Of a DNA stretch of 64,000 nucleotides, positions 48,191 to 60,184 are shown piece after piece; the stretch's first letter is position 1, and each line of letters begins with the position of its first letter. The DNA comes from Aegilops tauschii subsp. strangulata (Eukaryota; Streptophyta; Magnoliopsida; Poales; Poaceae). The stretch is from contig NC_053037.3 of NCBI RefSeq assembly GCF_002575655.3, forward strand, positions 572,734,880 to 572,798,879, written 5' to 3'. Below the pieces are notes generated by a model, which was not told the origin of the DNA, did not search any database, and saw only the letters and a program-made list of their open reading frames with translations. The translations under genes were made by a program, and so were the position numbers.

Positions 48191-49455
48191 TGCGACAGAA
48201 GTTTTGTGGCGGTTGCAAACGCCCGGCACCCATCTCCGGAGTGTGATCCCCTCACGTCCGTGGTGTGCCCCTCTCACGGACGGCGCCGCCGCCAGGATCT
48301 GGAGGGCGGAAACAGCCGCATCGGGTCTATACGGTGGGGATGTTGCTCCCAAGTGTTTCTATGGGATGACCTACCACAACCGGGTGGTGTTGTGGCATGT
48401 CCGAAGAGGCGGCACCCATCTCCGGGGCGTGGTCCCCCTAACGGACGGCGCCGCCGCCGGCACCTGGAGGGGGAAAACGGACGCATCGGGTCTACACGGA
48501 GAGGATGTAGCTGTGGGTTTGGCCCGGATGTTGCTCCCATGTGTCCCTCTGAGCTGACCTGACACAACCGGGTGGAGAGGTCCACTGGTCAAAGCCCGTC
48601 TGTGCAAAGTCAAAGGCTAGATCCCGTGGTCAAATGCTACAGGGTTAGGCGGGACGGGGTCCCTGGGGGGGGGGGGGTAGCAATGCCACCGGAGCGTCGC
48701 ACCGGCCCCTCATACATGCGGGGTGGTGTTGTGGCATGTCCGAAGAGGCGGCACGCATCTCCGGGGTGTGCCCCCCCTCACGGACGGCGATGACACAGTA
48801 GTAGACCTTCCGCGGTAATGGTGCGGCGTGAAAATTATTAAATACTTGGATCGCGATAAAATCATGACTTTTTTAGACGACGTGGGCACACGTGCTATAA
48901 GACCGATGGTAATTTTTCATAATTTTCGTGATGGAGAAGTATCCGAACAATTCCCTCTACGCAGATTGCCCCTCGCATGTCTACGACTATGGCCGGCGGC
49001 CTCCGTGGGCTAGCATGCCGCCAATGTTGCACACGCGGCTTCTCACAAGTCTGAAGGTGTTGTGGCGGTTGCAAACGCCCGGCACGCGTCTCCGGGGCGT
49101 GGCCTCCCAGCTCACGGACGGCGCCGCCGGCGACACCTGGATGGGGGAAACGGACGCGTCGGGTCTACACGGAGGGGATGTAGTTGTGGGTTTGGCCCGG
49201 ATGTTGCTCCGAGGTGTCCCTCTGTGCTGACCTGACACAACCGGGTGGAGAGGTCCACTGGTCCAAGCCCGTCCGTGCGAAGTCAAAGGGCTAGATCTCG
49301 TGGTCAAATGCTCCAGGGTTAGGCGCGACGAGGGCCCTGGTGGAGGGGGGGTAGCAATGCCACCGGAGCGTCGCACCGGCCCCTCGTACATGCGGGGTGG
49401 TGTTGTGGCATGTATAAAGAGGCGGCACGCGTCTCCGGGGTGTGGCCCCCCTCAC
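48191..49455. repeat. GC-rich repeated block with internal duplications
   Basis: The segment starting GTGGCGGTTGCAAACGCCCG occurs at about 48,207 and 49,060, with a shorter relative (GTTGTGGCATGTCCGAAGAG) at about 48,390 and 48,728. The segment CACAACCGGGTGGAGAGGTC through GCAATGCCACCGGAGCG occurs at about 48,563 and 49,239. CACGGACGGCGCCGCCG recurs several times, and a run of 13 G lies at 48,665-48,677. Frames on both strands are open but not conserved in phase between units. It may be internal sequence of the CACTA element starting at 47,491. It ends abruptly where copy B begins. Confidence 0.7.
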
Positions 49456-50040
49456 GGACGCCGCCACCACCACATCCCACCCCACCGCCGCCGCCGCCGC
49501 CCCGTCGCCCCTTCCGCCCCGTCGCCCCCTCCGCCCCGTCGCCCCCTCCGCCCCGTCGCCCCCACCCCTCCGCCTCGTCGCCCCTCCGCCCCGTCGCCCC
49601 CCCACCCCTCCGCCCCGTCGCCCCCTGCGCCCTGTCGCCCCCCACCCCTCCGCCCGACATGCGCCACCCCCGCCGCCCCTCCGTCGGCGAGCAACCCCAC
49701 CGCCCGGCGCCCCTGGGCCGTGCCAGCGTGGCACATGCCTCCCACCCCTGCCGCAGGTGAGCCCCACCCCTCTTCTCCCTTTTTTTCTTTTTTTTTCTGT
49801 TTTTTAGTTTAGATTACTTTTAGTTTAGTTTTAGATTTAGTTTAGTTTAGATTACTTTTTGTTTGGTTTTATATTTAGTTTAGTTTAGATTACTTTTAGT
49901 TTGGTCTTAGGTTTAGTTTAGTTTTAGGTTTATGTTTAGTAATGAAAAAAACTAAGAATAATCAGAAGAAGAGGAGGAGAAGAAGAATAGCTAGGTTTAG
50001 GTGTAGTTTTTTCCTGTTTTGTTTTAGGTTACTTAGTGCT

Positions 50041-50263
50041 AGGTTTAAGAAGGGGAAAAAGGAGAAGAAGAAGAAGAAGAAGAAGAAGAAGAAGAAGAAG
50101 AAGAAGAGGAGGAGGAGGAGGAGGAGGAGGAGAAGAAAGAAGAAGAAGAAGAAGAAGAAGAAGAAGAAGAAGAAGAAGAAGAAGAAGAAGAAGAAGAAAG
50201 AGGAGAGGAGGAGGAGGAGGAGGAGGAGGAGAAAGCTAGAGGAGAGGAGGAGAAGAAGAAGAC
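50041..50263. repeat. Purine tract (GAA/GAG)n, copy B
   Basis: This is the counterpart of the tract in copy A but clearly longer, with more AAG triplets between AAAAGGAG and GAAAGCTAGAGG. The length difference arose after the duplication or was corrected unevenly. Long Lys, Glu, Arg or Ser frames on either strand are artefacts. Confidence 0.9.
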
Positions 50264-50790
50264 CACCGACACCCCGACCCCGACCACCGACACCCCGACA
50301 CCTGACACCCCGACCACCGACACCCCGACCTCGACGACTGACACCCCCACCCCGACGTGACACCCCGACACGACACCCCGACCCCGACACGACACCCCGG
50401 CACGACCCCTGACACCACACCCACCCTTACCCCAACACCGACACGGCACCCCGACCCCGACCCGGCACCCCGACCCGACACCCCGACCCCGAGACCCCGA
50501 CCCCGAGCCTGACCCGACACCCCGACCCCGACACCGACACGGCACCCCGAACCCGACCCGGCACCCCGACCCGACGCCCCGACCCCGATCAGACCCCGAC
50601 CCCGACCCCGACCCCGACCTCGACACCCCGACCCCGAGCCTGACCCGACACCCCGACCCCAACACCGACACGGCACCCCGACCCCGACCCGGCACCCCGA
50701 CTCGACACCCCGACCCCGAGACCCCGACCCGGCCCCGACACGGCACCCCGACACCGACACGACACCCCGACCCCCGACACCTCCCGAAAA
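50264..50790. repeat. GACCCC/ACCCCG minisatellite, copy B
   Basis: The same C-rich minisatellite as copy A with rearranged sub-blocks: part of the early block is missing and a later block, CCCCGAGCCTGACCCGACAC, appears twice. GGGG runs on the minus strand are retained. It ends at the same ACCTCCCGAAAAGG. Confidence 0.9.
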
Positions 50791-51194
50791 GGTGTTCTTT
50801 GGCCTTCCAGAAGTCGACGGGGTCATATATTTGTGAATTATTAGTTATGTCATATATTTTTCGATTTTGTTATGAAAAACATCATATATAATTGTGTTGA
50901 TCGGGTTGTTTTAAATGTGCAGTTGTTTCATCGCTGCGAGGTTTGGTGTTCGACGACCTCGCTGTGTGTTTGACGAGCTCTGCCCCTTCGTTCGTGGGTG
51001 AGCACAAATGACATGTCCTCCTCCCCCATTAATTATTTGATCTATTCCGATGAAACTTGATAGCTAGCTATATATGTGTCTTGAATCATCAGTATGCGTA
51101 ACCAATATGTGTCTCCCGTTCGAAAGCGTCATAGTTATAAATATGCATGCATTTGCATATTTATTTCGAATTGTCCAACGCTATCCATGGACAG

Positions 51195-51412
51195 CCCGAG
51201 TATGTTTAGATTGGGTTCGTTTTCCCATATGCTTTGCTCCGGATCCGACGCATAAATTTTGCCAGTGCCTCCCCTGTTGTTCTCCGGGTACACATCCTCT
51301 CTCTTTATTGCAGAGACGTGTATCAGGAGAACAGCGGGGAGGTGCTGCCGAAATTTTGCGTAGGATCCGGAGCATAGCATGGGAAAATGAACCCAATCTA
51401 AACATACTCGGG
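51195..51412. repeat. Long imperfect hairpin upstream of the transposase, copy B
   Basis: Arms at about 51,195-51,293 and 51,318-51,412 pair as in copy A. Here the outer left arm reads TATGTTTAGATTGG and pairs fully with CCAATCTAAACATA, where copy A has a mismatch. The fold is thus retained in both copies. Confidence 0.85.
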
Positions 51413-51558
51413 TGGGATTAGGACCTATCATTACCTATTAGAGTGTAGGTTGCACGGACGTAATAAAATTGACAAAGTAGATCAACTGATGAATATATAC
51501 ATGGTGAATTATATATATATATATATTTGTTGTGTGTCTAGTAGCTCTGAAAGTCAAG

Positions 51559-54500
51559 ATGAGTGATCGTGCGTGGATGTACACCGGTCACACTGGTCAG
51601 AACAAATGGAGCACTGAATGGTTCACAAAAACCAAGGGGTTTGTGCGAGCCGCATTTGCAAATGGCCAGAGGAAAACCTGGTGCCCCTGTTTACGGTGCG
51701 GCAATTGGGAAAAGAGGACAGAGGCTGATATGGGCAAACACCTGCAGAAGAGTGGTTTTACGCCCGATTATACGGTGTGGACATTTCATGGTGAGTCTGC
51801 CCAACGTGACCGAGCTGAGGTGGATCGTCGTCGCACCGACGAGCATGGTACCGGGATGGAAAACATGGTGCAAGACTTCGATGATGCTCAGGATTCTGAC
51901 GAGGAGATGGAGGAATCTGCAAAGGCCTTCAATGAAATGTTGGAGTCTTCAAAACGTCCGCTCCATGAGCACACTGAGCTTTGTCAGTTGGATGCCATCT
52001 CACAAGTAATGGTTCTGAAGGCTCAGTTCAACTTGGGGAGAGAATGCTACGATGCAATGATGACAGTATTTGGACGCTTTCTACCCAAAGGCCATGTAAT
52101 GCCTGCAAACCTGTACCAGTCGGACAAAATCCTCCGTGCACTGAAGATGCCCTATGATAAGATACATGCCTGTGAGAAAGGATGTGTCTTGTTTAGGCTT
52201 GACTATGCGGACTTGAACTATTGTCCCATTTGCAAGTCTTCCAGGTATGTTGTGGTAGACAACGGTATGGGTGAGAAGACACAGACCAAAATCCTCGTTA
52301 GTGTTCTTCGGTATATGCCAATCGTACCAAGACTTCAACGTCTTTTCACGGTCGAAGAGACGGCCAGACAGATGACATGGCACAAAACGGGCAAAAGAAC
52401 CGAACTAGATGCAGATGGGAATCTGATGATTGTACACACATCAGACGGTGTTGCGTGGAAAAAGTTTGATGAATTACATGGTGACAAAGCGGCAGATCTG
52501 AGGCATCCTCGAGTCGGCATCAGCACGGATGGGTTCAGTGTGTTTGGTATGACGGCAGCCCAATACAGTTGTTGGCCCGTATTTGTCTTTCCACTCAATC
52601 TCCCCCCCGGACAGATTATGCAAAGAAAGAACATTTTCCTGACGTTGATAATTCCAGGGCCCAACTATCCGGGGAAAAATATGAATGTGTACATGCAGCC
52701 GCTTAAGGACGAATTGCAAGAAGCCTGGGATAATGGGTTCAAGACATACGACGCCTATAGCAAACGGAACTTCATAATGCGTGTCTGGTACATGTACTCG
52801 ACGCATGACTTGCCGGCGTATGCGCTATTCGTTGGCTGGTGTGTGCAAGGAAGGTTCCCGTGCCCCACATGCAAGGGAGCTCTTGAGTTTCGTTGGCTTC
52901 AGGCCGGTCGCAAGTTTTCTTGCTTCGACATGCATAGACAGTTCCTGAATCCTCGCCATAAGTTCAGGAAAGACAAGAAGAACTTCATCAGAGGTAGAGT
53001 TGTCAAAAACTCTGCACCACCTGCATTGACAGGCCAACAGACCCTGGATCAGTTAAACGCTCTCGAGCCAGATCCAGAGCGTCTAGGGTACTTCAAGGGG
53101 TATAATTCTAAGCACGCCAGGACTCACAAAACATGCTTATGGGATCTGCCTTACTTCAAAGACCTCCTTTGCCCACACAACATCGACGTGATGCACACTG
53201 AGAAGAATATCGCCGAGGCACTTTTTGGTACATTGTTCGGCATAGATGGGAAGTCAAAGGATAATACTAAGGCTAGAGTCGATCTAGAGGCGCTATGTGA
53301 TAGGCCGTTACAAAACATGAAAGAACCGAAAGAAAAGCAGAACTGGACGAAGCCAAAGGCATGGTTCAATCTTGGAAGGCCAGCTAAGAGGGAAATTATA
53401 TTGTGGGTGAAAATGCAGTTGATGTTCCCCGATGGGTATGCAGCGAATCTACAGAGGGGAGCCAGTCTTGATAAATTGAAGATATTTGGTATCAAGAGTC
53501 ATGATTGGCACATATGGATTGAGCGGGTAATGCCGGTGATGTTGCGTGGCTTCATCCCTGAGGATGAATGGCTAGTACTGGCAGGACTCAGCTATTTCTT
53601 CCGTGTTCTTTGTGCGAAAGAACTATCGCCTGGCGTGCTAGAAGAAATGGAAGAGTTGGCGCCGGAGTTGATCTGCAAGTTAGAGAAGATCTTTCCACCG
53701 GGCTTCTTTAATCCAATGCAACATTTGATTTTGCATCTCCCGACCGAGGCAAGATTGGCGGGGGGGCGTGCAAAATCGTTGGTGCTACCCAACTGAGAGG
53801 ATGCAGAAGACGCTTCGACAAAAATGTAAAAATAAACGTAGAATTGAAGCATCGATGGCTGAGGCATTCATCACTGAGGAGGTGGCAAACTTCGTGACAG
53901 CACACTACGAAGCCAAAAATCGTCATTTGCATAATCCGAAGCCTCGGTACAATGCTGACGACCCTAAAAAGGGTGGATCCAACCTCAGCCTATTCAAAGG
54001 GAATCTCGCACCAGCCAGTGTTTCAAATCCAGTATCTTTGGATAACGAACAATGGCGGACCATTTCGTTGTATATCTGCAACAACCTGATAGAAGTGCGG
54101 CCGTACATCGAGTAAGTTCTCGGTACATAGTTTTGTAACTTCTATTTCCTTTGAACTGCTCTTATTCCTGGATATTTCATACAGTCGATACTTCGCCTTA
54201 TTCTCGTATGGAGCGGTGATCCAAAATGATTCTGTCGAAGAGTATGAGCTTCTCGCAAAGCAAGGAGGCGGCTATCCCGGTTTCATCTCTTGGTTCAAAC
54301 AAACGGTAATTTCTATTAGACAATTTCATTTCATTCGCTAATTTGTGCGTAATGCAACAATCCTTTCATATTAAACTTGTAGGCTAATTCAGAGTCTATG
54401 GACGCCGAATTGAGACAAGTCGCTAATGGTTTTGACTATAAGGTCCGTTCATTTGATAAATACGACATCAACGGGTATCGCTTTCGTACCTATGGCAAAG

Positions 54501-55197
54501 AGCTATCTATGGCCGACCGAAAGTCTACAAATTGTTGTGTATCTGCTATCTGCGAAGGAGGTACCGAGTATTATGGGAGAGTTGAAGCAATTTATGAACT
54601 TCTATTCTATGGTGAAAACCCACCGAATGTCGTAGTCTTCAAATGTTATTGGTTTCAGCCGAAGGAGACTAGAAGGACTCATGAACATATAGGGCTAGTT
54701 GAAATCAACCAAAGCACCCATTTAGATGTTCCTAATGTCTATATTACGGCTCAACAGGCGACCCATGTATTCTATCTACCGTGGGCCTGCCAAACTAATC
54801 CAAATCTGAAAGGTTGGGATGTCGTTTATGAAGTGCCGCCACGTGGTAGACTATCTCCCCCAAAGGAAGAGGATTATGAACCTCACATTAACCCAGACAC
54901 ATATGAAGGAGAACTCTTCCAAGAGACACGTCTTTCCAAAAAGCGTTTCAAGAACCGCTATACTTCAGCCCAAAACATTGAAGTAGACAGCGACAGTGAA
55001 TCCGACATCACCCAGAGGAGGAACAAGAAGAGCCGGAACAAGAAGAGGTTACTGCTGCGGATGACCTGTCATTGCTTGACCGATTACGTCAAGGTGGCCT
55101 TCCACATGTTGATGCCACTGAACCCTATGAGCCCGTCATTGATTATAGTGATGATGATGATTATGCATTTATTGATGATACTGTTCGAGATTATTAG
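51559..55197 (+). pseudogene. TNP2-type CACTA transposase, copy B (inactivated)
   Basis: The start ATG and three-exon layout are as in copy A: exons 51,559-54,111, 54,185-54,305 and 54,383 to the ancestral stop at 55,195-55,197. This copy is open through the places where copy A is broken: the STDGFSVFG region near residue 320 reads normally and CAG replaces the copy A stop. It has two lesions of its own. A one-base length change in the G-run at about 53,758-53,768, in the DUF4218-like part, shifts the frame to a stop at 53,796. A missing C in ATCACCCAGAGG near 55,010 shifts the acidic tail so that reading ends at 55,213. The exon 3 DUF4216-like part is otherwise open from 54,383. Confidence 0.88.
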
Positions 55198-55307
55198 TAG
55201 TGTCAGGTATTAAATTTTTTTATGTTGTACTTGATGATGATACACTTAAGTGATACACATATTATTATTCATGTCGGTCTACTGTTTGTCATGGCAGGTG
55301 TTGAAAG

Positions 55308-57777
55308 ATGGTGGGCGCTGGTCGGGAGCGCGCCAAGGCCCCTTCTTCGTCGGCGCGTGGTCTGAGGTCTTCCATTCCAGACGCACCTCTCCGCCGAGCG
55401 TTGCTGGACAGTATGGCCACACCGCCGGGCCCTTCTTCGTCGACCGCGGTGCCCAGCAGGGGACGAGGTAGGAAGAGAGGAGGTGGGGCACGTGGTCGCG
55501 GGAGAGGAGGTAGGGTGACTGCTACGGCGCCTTCCTCGCCGCCACCCCCAGCTGTTTCACCCGAGCACGTGACTGCTAGGGTGGACTCGTCCGAGGAGGA
55601 GGCGACACGGACTCCGGTCCACGAGCCTCCGGTCCACGGGTCTTGGGCCCACGAGCCTCGGGTCGACTGGCCTTCGGCCCACGAGAGTTCGGCCCACGAG
55701 ACCCCGGAGGAGCACACGTCCGGATGGGGTACCTGGCCGGATCAGCCCGAGGAGCCGAGTGGCCATGCTGATGATGGCAGGGAGCCGACTGATATTGAGG
55801 AGGAGGGGGGCACCATCTACCAGCGTGGTGCTACTCGGCTCCCGTCTGTGCCGGCGACCCGCGAGCAGAGGTGGTTGATTTTCCCTGATGGGGAGAGGTA
55901 CGTAAGTGCATTTAATATTTTTGTACCTTCTGCATTCACGTTTCTTCAAATAACTAATGCGTTGGCCTTGTCATGCTGCAGGGGTTGGGACCACCATCAT
56001 AGTGTCCGCCGGCCCAACTCCGTCCTTGGAGTTCTTTGCCGGCAAAACTTCCCGGGGTTTGTCACGTTCCCTGGTGAGGGCCGGCTTCCAGAGCTTGGAT
56101 TGAGCTGGGAGCACTACGTGGCTGCCCCGGCCCCGCCGGATGAGATTATCGATGGTGACGTGTGCGACACGAGGGCAGACATGGTGATCAGAAAGTTCTG
56201 GGTAATTTCTCCTTTACACATTTAAAAATCTTCAACTAGCTAGTTATTAATTGTACTAATCAATATTTTCTCATTTGATTGCAGACATTCTACAGGTGTG
56301 AGGAGGGATACGAGGAGGACGCGGCACATGTTATCGAGAACGTCTGCAAGCGCCTACTACAGAACTTACGGCACGAGGCTCGGGTGCAGGCTGTTCGAGA
56401 CTACTACGCCTTGCCTGGTATCAAGAATACCAAGCCGGCGTGCCACGATAAGTTCCTGAGTAAGGAGCAGTACATGAAGGTAATTCTTAAGGCCTTCTAC
56501 TTAAGTTCCTTCATTTAGTAAGTCTTAGCCGTAGCGCTCAAGTTTCTATTTGCTAACTTAGGCGCCTCCGAGATGATGTGCGGATCGGATGGATTGTTGG
56601 GAGGTGTTGGTCAATGAGTGGTGCTCAAAAGAATGGCTAGCCCTCCACAATGAGGCCAAGGACAAACGTGCCCAAATGGAAGGTGTGCCACACCATCAAG
56701 GCAGCTCCAACTTATATCAGTTCGGGCGCAACTGGGTATGTGGTTTGCTTCATGATTCATGCAATTCATTCATCATGCTAGCTTGAGCCCTTTAATTACT
56801 AATTTACATTGTTTCTCTCTTTCAGGCACGCCACAATAAGGTGGATAAGGTGCCAGAGGTGTACGACCTGTATGCCATGGCCCACACTGCCTCTTTCAAG
56901 AAAGTCAAGGCTTTCTCTCAGTATGACCTCGATGATGCAAACAACTTCACCAACATCTCCTCCCACAACAAGCTCGTGAGATATAGAGATGAGGGGAAGG
57001 CGAGGAAAGGGAGGACTTTAACCCGAGCCAGGGTCCCATTGATCCAGAGCTGGTGATGATATCTGGTGGCGGGAGGTCCCATGGCTCCATAGCCATTGGA
57101 GATGGACTTATCCGTTGTCCTAGCACTCTCCCGGAGATCAAGGCGCGCCAGTTGAGCTCCGCTCCTGAGATAAGGCCTCGTGAACGGCCAGTGTAACTCG
57201 CCATCAAGGTTAGTGATACGTACTCAGTTATCTTTCTCCATTACATTGTGTGCGCTTCCATCAATGATTACAAATGGTCATGTGAGTGGTGTTGCAGGCT
57301 GCTATACAGAGTGAGAGAGATAGAACGGAGAAACTTCTGGCGGAGGCGGCGGAGAGGCAGCGGGAGTTGGAGGAGAGGACGAGAAAGATGATGGAGGAGG
57401 AGAGGGCATGGAATGACATGTAGGCAAGGGCCATGTACGAGCTCCTTGTGGTAAGTTTCTTCTGCAGATTACTTGCTAGTCTTAACATTTGAGTCTCATT
57501 ACTAACTAGTATGACTCTGTTGTGAAAACCAAATGTGCAGTCTGTGTGCGAGAAGTCCGGTCAGACCGCTCCGCCGATGCCAGTGATTGCTCCTGGGAGC
57601 ACGGTGAGTTTAATTTCAATGGACATTACTTGCTAGTCTTAACATTTGAGTGTCATAATGCTAACGAGACATTGGAAATGATCTTTGGTGCAGCTTAACT
57701 CCAGAAACGCATCGCACGATCCTTCTCCAGGTAGCGGCACTAGCCAGCCCGCTCCTACACCTCCCTTATCACGGTAA
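55308..57777 (+). pseudogene. Second CACTA gene, Transposase_24 type, copy B
   Basis: Exons are 55,308-55,897, 55,982-56,201, 56,285-56,479, 56,562-56,735, 56,826-57,208, 57,298-57,450, 57,541-57,603 and 57,694-57,777. The N-terminal exon is open here, with four Gs at the site of the copy A deletion, so RGRGRKRGGGARGRGRGG runs on into the acidic part. Shared with copy A are the one-base deletion in exon 5 (immediate stop at 57,054-57,056) and the TAA before LAIK. Private to this copy is TAG at 57,421-57,423 for CAG in the coiled-coil exon. The former stop TGA has become TTA, extending the frame three codons to 57,777. A protein truncated in exon 5 could still contain the whole Transposase_24 core; expression is unknown. 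Confidence 0.8.
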
Positions 57778-57878
57778 GTTTCTCTAGTGTTTTGCTTAAC
57801 AAATGCATAAAGACCTAGACTTAGCTTTATTTCCTCCACTATGCTTACCATAATGACCTAGAGTTAGTTTCTTTTCCT

Positions 57879-58484
57879 CCAAAATGACCCATTTTACCTA
57901 GGTTAGCTTATAAATGATGCAGTTCATCCAAGTTAGCTCAAAAATGACCCATTTTACCTAGATTAGCTCCTAAATGATCCATTTTACCTACGTTAGCTTT
58001 AAAATGGCCCATTTCACCGAGGTTAACTCCAAAATGACCCATCTTACCTAGCTTATCTCATAAACGATCCATTTCAACTAATTTAGCTCATAAACGATCC
58101 ATTTCACCAAGTTAGCTAAAAAACGATCCATTTCACCTAAATTAGCTCTTAAATGATCCATTTCACCTAAGTTAGCTCAAAAAGATCCATTTCAACAAAA
58201 TTAGCTCATAAATGATCCATTTCACCTAAGTTAGCTCAAAAACGATCCATTTCAACTAAGTTAGCTCATAAATGATCCATTTCACCCAAGTTAGCTAAAA
58301 AGATCCATTTCACCTTAGTTACCTCAAAAACGATCCATTTGACCTTAGTTAGCTCATAAACGACCCATTTCAACTAAGTTAGCTCATAAATGATCCATTT
58401 CACCTTAGCTAGGTCATAAACGACCCATTTCAACTTAGTTAGCTCATATATGATCCATTTCACGTAAGTTAGCTCATAAATGAC
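57879..58484. repeat. 30-bp minisatellite, copy B
   Basis: The same head-to-tail TTAGCTCATAAATGATCC units as in copy A, with the same unit count by eye and scattered ATG/ACG differences. It is followed by an expanded TTCTTGTTCTACTC tract (58,490-58,580), longer than in copy A. Confidence 0.92.
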
Positions 58485-58959
58485 ATACTCTTCTTGTTCT
58501 ACTCTTCTTCTTGTTCTACTCTTCTTGTTCTACTCTTCTTCTTGTTCTACTCTTCTTGTTCTAGTCTTCTTATTCTAGTCACATATTTCTAACTTTCTTA
58601 TTTTACCATTTTGCAGATTTCATTATGTGCTGGATGGAGTGCTTGTTCTACTCTTCTTGTTCTTGTCTTCTTATTCTAGTCACCTTAGCTATGGAGTGCT
58701 TGTTTATGTATGGATGGAACTTGTTTATGTATGAATTGATGGATGGAACTTGCTTATGTAATATGTACGGATGGAACTTGCTTATGGACTTGCTTATGAA
58801 TGCCTGTGAAATACATGAACTTGCTTATGGACTTGCTTATGAATGCCTGTGAAATACATGAACTTGCTTATGAATGCCTGTGAAATATATCTATATATGT
58901 CATATATATTTGCTGTGAAAATTGTTGGATTTAATAAATAACAGAAAAAAGAGCCAATA
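58485..58959 (+). other. 3-prime untranslated region of the CACTA transcript, copy B
   Basis: The TTCTTGTTCTAC tract, the GCAG acceptor and the GGATGGAACTTGCTTATG repeats are as in copy A. One extra unit, GAATGCCTGTGAAATACATG, is present near 58,840-58,870. TTTAATAAATAA near 58,930 is a plausible polyadenylation signal. Confidence 0.45.
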
Positions 58960-59438
58960 TGCAGGCTCTTTGCCGTCTGCCACCGACAGCAACGGGCTCT
59001 TTGCCGTCTGCCGCGGACGGCAAAGAAGCCACGTGGCATCCAGCTGTGCTTCCTGCGAGCTAACATTTGGTCAGTTTGCCTACAGTGGCAGACGGCAAAG
59101 ACAATTTTGCCGTCAGCGGCGGACGGCAAAGGCTTGCCATGTAGCGACTTGTAGATGGCATCATAAGGCGGACGGCAAAGACACTAGAAAGTTTGCCGTC
59201 TGCCGCGGACGGCAAAGGCCTACCGTTAGCCACTTAACGGACTGACAGCGCAATTATTGCCGTCCGCTCTCTTTGCCGTCCGCGGCAGACGGCAAAGGGC
59301 CTTTGCCGTCAGCCGCCAGGAAGCAGACGGCAAAGTAGCTGTTTACCGTAGCCTACTTTGCCGGAGCCTTTTGCCGTCCGCCGTTCATGCCTTTGCCGTC
59401 CGCCGTGGCAGACGGCAAAATAGCTGATTCCTGTAGTG
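58960..59438. repeat. 3-prime subterminal and terminal repeats, CACTA copy B
   Basis: Dense TTTGCCGTC/GACGGCAAA motifs lead to the terminal repeat ending in GTAGTG at 59,438. TGG at 59,439-59,441 is the retained right half of the target duplication, showing that the insertion predates the duplication. Confidence 0.9.
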
Positions 59439-60184
59439 TGGAAGCGGAAGCACGAGAGATGTCCCGCCTCGCCGCGAACGCAGCCGGCATGTTCCGCCGC
59501 GCGGCCGTAGCAGCACAGAGGCCCCGCCGCGCCGCCGAAGCAGCACAGAGGTCCCACTGCACCGTCGATGCAGCAGACTGGTCCGGCCGCGCCGCGAAAG
59601 CAGAAGAGATGTCCCGCTGCGCCGCGAATGCAGCAGGGATGTCCTCAAGTGCCGCGACGGCCTGGGAAAATGTCTCACGGGCAGGCGAGGACTCTTGTAG
59701 GCGCATGCATGCGATCGTCCATAGCCAGATGGATCAGATCTCCGGCTGGGCGAGGTTGCAGGATGACATGAAAGCCTCTTTTGAACATGCTACCGGCATC
59801 ATCCGACAACTAAATGAGAGCAATGCGAAGCTCCGATCCGAGCGCGACCTGCTGAGGGCGAAGATCGTCGGAAGTGCGGAGCAGCAGGAGGAGACCACTG
59901 CCTTGTTGAAGAGGACCGGCATCATCGTCGAGAAACTTATGGACGAGAATGCCATGCTGCGCATCGAGCGCAGAAGGCTGGTGGAGAAATCCGTGGATGC
60001 TCTCAAGCAGCATCGAAAGAGCTCATCGCCGCTCGCCGCGGAGACTAGTTCCCGCGGCCTGCAGCAACGCATCAAGAAAGTAGAGATCAGCGAGCCAGAT
60101 CGTTGTCTTCCTTCTTCTTTTGCCCTTGTGTATTTCGGGCGTTACCGCATGTGGCTTTCTTTTATTGTGTTCCTAAATATGTAA
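59439..60184 (+). pseudogene. Host-gene 3-prime part, copy B, with 10-bp deletion
   Basis: This matches 36,537-37,250 of copy A. The promoter and first 18 codons are absent because the duplicated segment starts inside the transposon. Relative to copy A, 10 bases (37,113-37,122 in A) are missing at about 60,014. That shifts the frame and replaces the short LQDKKELIAARRGD-type end with about 56 unrelated codons to 60,184. The Ala-rich repeats and coiled coil are otherwise conserved. Which length is ancestral cannot be decided from the window. With no start it is a gene fragment. Confidence 0.75.

Larger units (their letters stand above)
49456..59438 (+). mobile_element. CACTA element copy B, lacking its 5-prime end
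   Basis: This contains the same interior as copy A from the GCC-rich leader to the right terminus TAGCTGATTCCTGTAGTG ending at 59,438, followed by TGG. About 400 bp of 5-prime terminal and subterminal sequence is absent, so it cannot be mobilised by normal end recognition. Both internal genes are present with their own set of lesions. The 3-prime subterminal region (58,960-59,438) keeps more GCCGTC motifs intact than copy A at some sites and lacks a short GCCATC-containing piece. Confidence 0.92.
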
